Source: Candidatus Omnitrophota bacterium
Lineage (GTDB): Bacteria; Omnitrophota; Gorgyraeia; Zapsychrales; JANLHA01
DNA: 6,459 bases
Reading direction: 5' to 3'
Assembly: GCA_024653845.1 (NCBI GenBank)
Contig: JANLHA010000215.1
Location: forward strand, 1 to 6,459
Both the position numbers and the translations under genes were made by a program. The notes under the pieces were generated by a model that was not told the origin of the DNA, did not search any database, and saw only the letters and a program-made list of their open reading frames with translations. The first letter of the stretch is position 1. Each line of letters starts with the position of its first letter. This document shows positions 4,364-6,459 of this stretch, piece after piece.

Positions 4364-6459
4364 TCATTGCGGCCCACCCTTGAAAACAAGACCTTGCGAT
4401 GGCACCTCAATCTCTACAGGGACATATTTCCCCGCAGCTTTAAGCAAGGTCATATTCACGGGAAAAGTCTTCTGAAGAGAATAATCTTTACCCAATCTTG
4501 AAATTTGCAGCTTCAGCCCTGCCCCCTCGCCCTTAGAAAAAATGGTTCTTCCGACCACCAGGTATATTTTCTTATTGATATTCAGGGTGGTCTTGAATAA
4601 ACTCTGCTGATCATAATCCTGGTGCATGAACCACACCAGCAGACTCAAAAAATCCCGAGTGTCATCTTCGATGTCATCGCTTTGATCACCTTTGAGCATC
4701 ATCAATTGGTCATGGTGATACTTGATGGTCTTACGGATTTTTCCTTTTTTCAGCGAATGAAAATCGGTTTGCTTAAATTGCAAAGGCAACAAACTTTTCT
4801 GATCAATCAGAGATTCCAAATGAAGTCCTAAATTATGCAATGTCATTGCGCGCATCCACGGCAAAGGACTGAGCTGGCCCGAGACCTTATAGACATCTCG
4901 ATTTTGATCCCGCGCGCTTTCCATCTTGATTTTGACAACACCGACGGGAATACGAAGGAAGTAAAACTTATATTGGAGATCTTGAATGGAATCTTGAGAT
5001 GCGTATTTTTCTCTCCAGAGGTTGATTGCATTCCTCTGCCCATCCCAAGAGCCTGATTTCATTTGGGACCATTGATCAATCACACTTTGGACTTCTCGCA
5101 CGGATCTCGATGAGAACAATGTTCGCTGAGTTGATGGCGAAAAAGCATAATGACGATCGCCCTGGGCTAAGACTTTAAATCCTTGATATTCCCACTCGGA
5201 TGAAACGGCTGGCTCAGAGGCAAGGATTCGATCGCGGATTTCTTTTTTATGTTTAGCCGAAAATCCTTGTTGATAATATCCCGCCTTGAATGCAAATAAA
5301 TCCAAATCGCCTTCTGGCTGGCTCAACCCAAAATAATAATCCACTTCTGGCTGGTAAAAAAGATTAAATCCATGGTATGTTTCAATCTTGACCATGGGAT
5401 CTTGAGGAGAAAATGCTGGACGCAAATCTTTATTCTCCTCGACAAATTTCTGAAGCCCCGCCCCTCCCTCGGCAAACAGCTCTTTCTTGATTTGCAGATA
5501 GTGCGTCAATTTCTGAAGACTGACAAAAGTGAAAGCCTCAGCAAGTTGCGGCTGAACAAAATTGCGATGGCCAGCTTGGTGATTCAAATAAGCCAAAATC
5601 ACCAACGCTGATGCGTAATCCCTGGCCTCGGTTCCAATCAACGTGTCGATTTGATGGATTTTATGATCATCGTCGTAATAACGATCTGGGAATGAAGAAA
5701 CCATCTCACCGAGAAGCGCCTTTTTCTGATCTGGCTGTAAACCATAAAATGGAAACAAGTTCGTGAGGGTCTTGATCAAAAAAGGTTTTTGTTCAACAGC
5801 CTGAGCTAAAAAAACTTTGGCCTTGGAAAAATCATGCTCTTGCCAAGCTTTCAGACCTTTTTGAAAATTTTGATAAAACGGTTCAATAAAGTTTCCCTCT
5901 TGCCCGACGACCGTCACTCCATCAAAATGGTATGTCCGCACCCCCTCAGGACAAGGTCCATTGACCACAACCTGCCCGTGCTGTTGAGTGACAGAAGCCA
6001 ATATCATCTTGAAAGAATCAAAAGCTTCAAAATCAAATGATCTTAAGAATCCAGGTTGCCACTTCTCTTTATAAGGGATGTCGGTAATCCCCGAGATACA
6101 AAGCTCTACCTTGCCCTCATCGTCTCTTTGCCGGAGATCATCGTCGATCAGATGAGCGATTTTAATGGAATCATAACTCCAATGATACTGAAGCAAAACC
6201 GTCTTCGACGAGCGGAGATGGATCGCCAGCAGATTTAAAACAATAAAGATGATCATCAAGCATCGGGTCCCATTGAGATAAAAACCAGTCCAGCGCTTGC
6301 TGATTTTCTGCGGAAGGATCTCGAAAAAGAACAAACTGAAAAACAAGCAAAAAACCGGAGAAAGATAAACAAGATACTTGGATACCGTTTCATTCGGATG
6401 ACGACTCAGGTAAGGAATCAAAAGCGCATACCAACACCAAAAAAGAAAAAGATCCTTCC
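4364..6459 (-). CDS. Composite membrane protein with TPR-like segment and C-terminal DUF3108-like domain, 5'-truncated by the window edge
   Basis: The reading frame is open to the right edge and has no in-frame ATG, so the true start lies outside. The first visible possible start, a TTG at 6421, sits inside a hydrophobic stretch and is unlikely to be real. Counting from that TTG: a hydrophobic run precedes residue 6, and membrane helices are at about 17-35 and 53-68. A soluble region follows, with a TPR-like helical hairpin at about 182-215 (G189, A192, D197, A201, A208, P213). Residues about 480-685 look like DUF3108: an IPVG turn at 491-494, alternating beta strands, an ESLID segment at 536-540, and a DTRDFLSLLVWF segment at 587-598. 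DUF3108 proteins are predicted exported beta-rich proteins of unproven function. The N-terminal part resembles the end of a polytopic TMTC/PMT-like glycosyltransferase followed by TPRs, but the catalytic part is not visible. It ends 128 nt before kdsB. A role in envelope glycan assembly is inference from position only. Confidence 0.75.
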   Translation of the reverse strand, partial: KDLFLFWCWYALLIPYLSRHPNETVSKYLVYLSPVFCLFFSLFFFEILPQKISKRWTGFYLNGTRCLMIIFIVLNLLAIHLRSSKTVLLQYHWSYDSIKIAHLIDDDLRQRDDEGKVELCISGITDIPYKEKWQPGFLRSFDFEAFDSFKMILASVTQQHGQVVVNGPCPEGVRTYHFDGVTVVGQEGNFIEPFYQNFQKGLKAWQEHDFSKAKVFLAQAVEQKPFLIKTLTNLFPFYGLQPDQKKALLGEMVSSFPDRYYDDDHKIHQIDTLIGTEARDYASALVILAYLNHQAGHRNFVQPQLAEAFTFVSLQKLTHYLQIKKELFAEGGAGLQKFVEENKDLRPAFSPQDPMVKIETYHGFNLFYQPEVDYYFGLSQPEGDLDLFAFKAGYYQQGFSAKHKKEIRDRILASEPAVSSEWEYQGFKVLAQGDRHYAFSPSTQRTLFSSRSVREVQSVIDQWSQMKSGSWDGQRNAINLWREKYASQDSIQDLQYKFYFLRIPVGVVKIKMESARDQNRDVYKVSGQLSPLPWMRAMTLHNLGLHLESLIDQKSLLPLQFKQTDFHSLKKGKIRKTIKYHHDQLMMLKGDQSDDIEDDTRDFLSLLVWFMHQDYDQQSLFKTTLNINKKIYLVVGRTIFSKGEGAGLKLQISRLGKDYSLQKTFPVNMTLLKAAGKYVPVEIEVPSQGLVFKGGPQ

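Noticed and set aside
6419..6421. TTG at 6421 as the true start of the DUF3108-like membrane protein
   Set aside because: The frame stays open to the window edge with hydrophobic residues upstream (LFLFWCWYALL), no Shine-Dalgarno sequence precedes the TTG, and it would cut a membrane segment, so the gene is more likely truncated by the window.
1..6459. CRISPR array, prophage, toxin-antitoxin or defence system
   Set aside because: There are no spaced direct repeats, integrase, nuclease or small paired genes; the coding content is housekeeping LPS metabolism plus one membrane protein.

Overview
All genes in this window read on the minus strand, so the biological order runs from high to low coordinates. 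Four genes encode a complete route from ribulose-5-phosphate to CMP-KDO, the activated sugar of the lipopolysaccharide (LPS) inner core: kdsB, kdsA, kdsD and kdsC in transcription order. They are followed by a periplasmic LPS-transport protein (LptC type with an LptA/OstA-like second half). This is a Gram-negative (diderm) bacterium that makes LPS. The gene grouping, the metal-type KdsA and the LptC+LptA fusion would fit a deep-branching diderm such as Omnitrophota or another PVC-like lineage. That placement is inference; no marker in the window proves it.

Layout, in transcription order. (1) A 5'-truncated large protein enters from the right edge. It has two or more membrane helices, a soluble middle with one TPR-like helical hairpin, and a C-terminal DUF3108-like domain. 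(2) A 128-nt gap follows, with a perfect TATAAT box and a good ribosome binding site, marking a likely promoter for the KDO genes. (3) kdsB. (4) A 279-nt non-coding gap holds a long-range fold starting just past the kdsB stop and a 103-nt element bounded by perfect 16-bp inverted repeats with competing inner hairpins. (5) kdsA, then a 37-nt junction with an 8-bp hairpin that overlaps the kdsA stop. (6) kdsD, which directly abuts kdsC (TAAATG), which overlaps lptC by 4 nt (ATGA). (7) At the left edge a Shine-Dalgarno sequence overlaps the lptC stop, so another gene almost certainly starts just outside the window.

How the genes work together: KdsD isomerises ribulose-5-P to arabinose-5-P, KdsA condenses that with phosphoenolpyruvate to KDO-8-P, KdsC removes the phosphate, and KdsB activates KDO with CTP. 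The lptC product belongs to the transenvelope bridge that carries finished LPS to the outer membrane, so one transcript could couple synthesis of the core sugar to LPS export. The genes themselves are ordinary. The parts that deserve a second look are the structured kdsB-kdsA gap, the fused Lpt protein, and the composite DUF3108 membrane protein next to the cluster.
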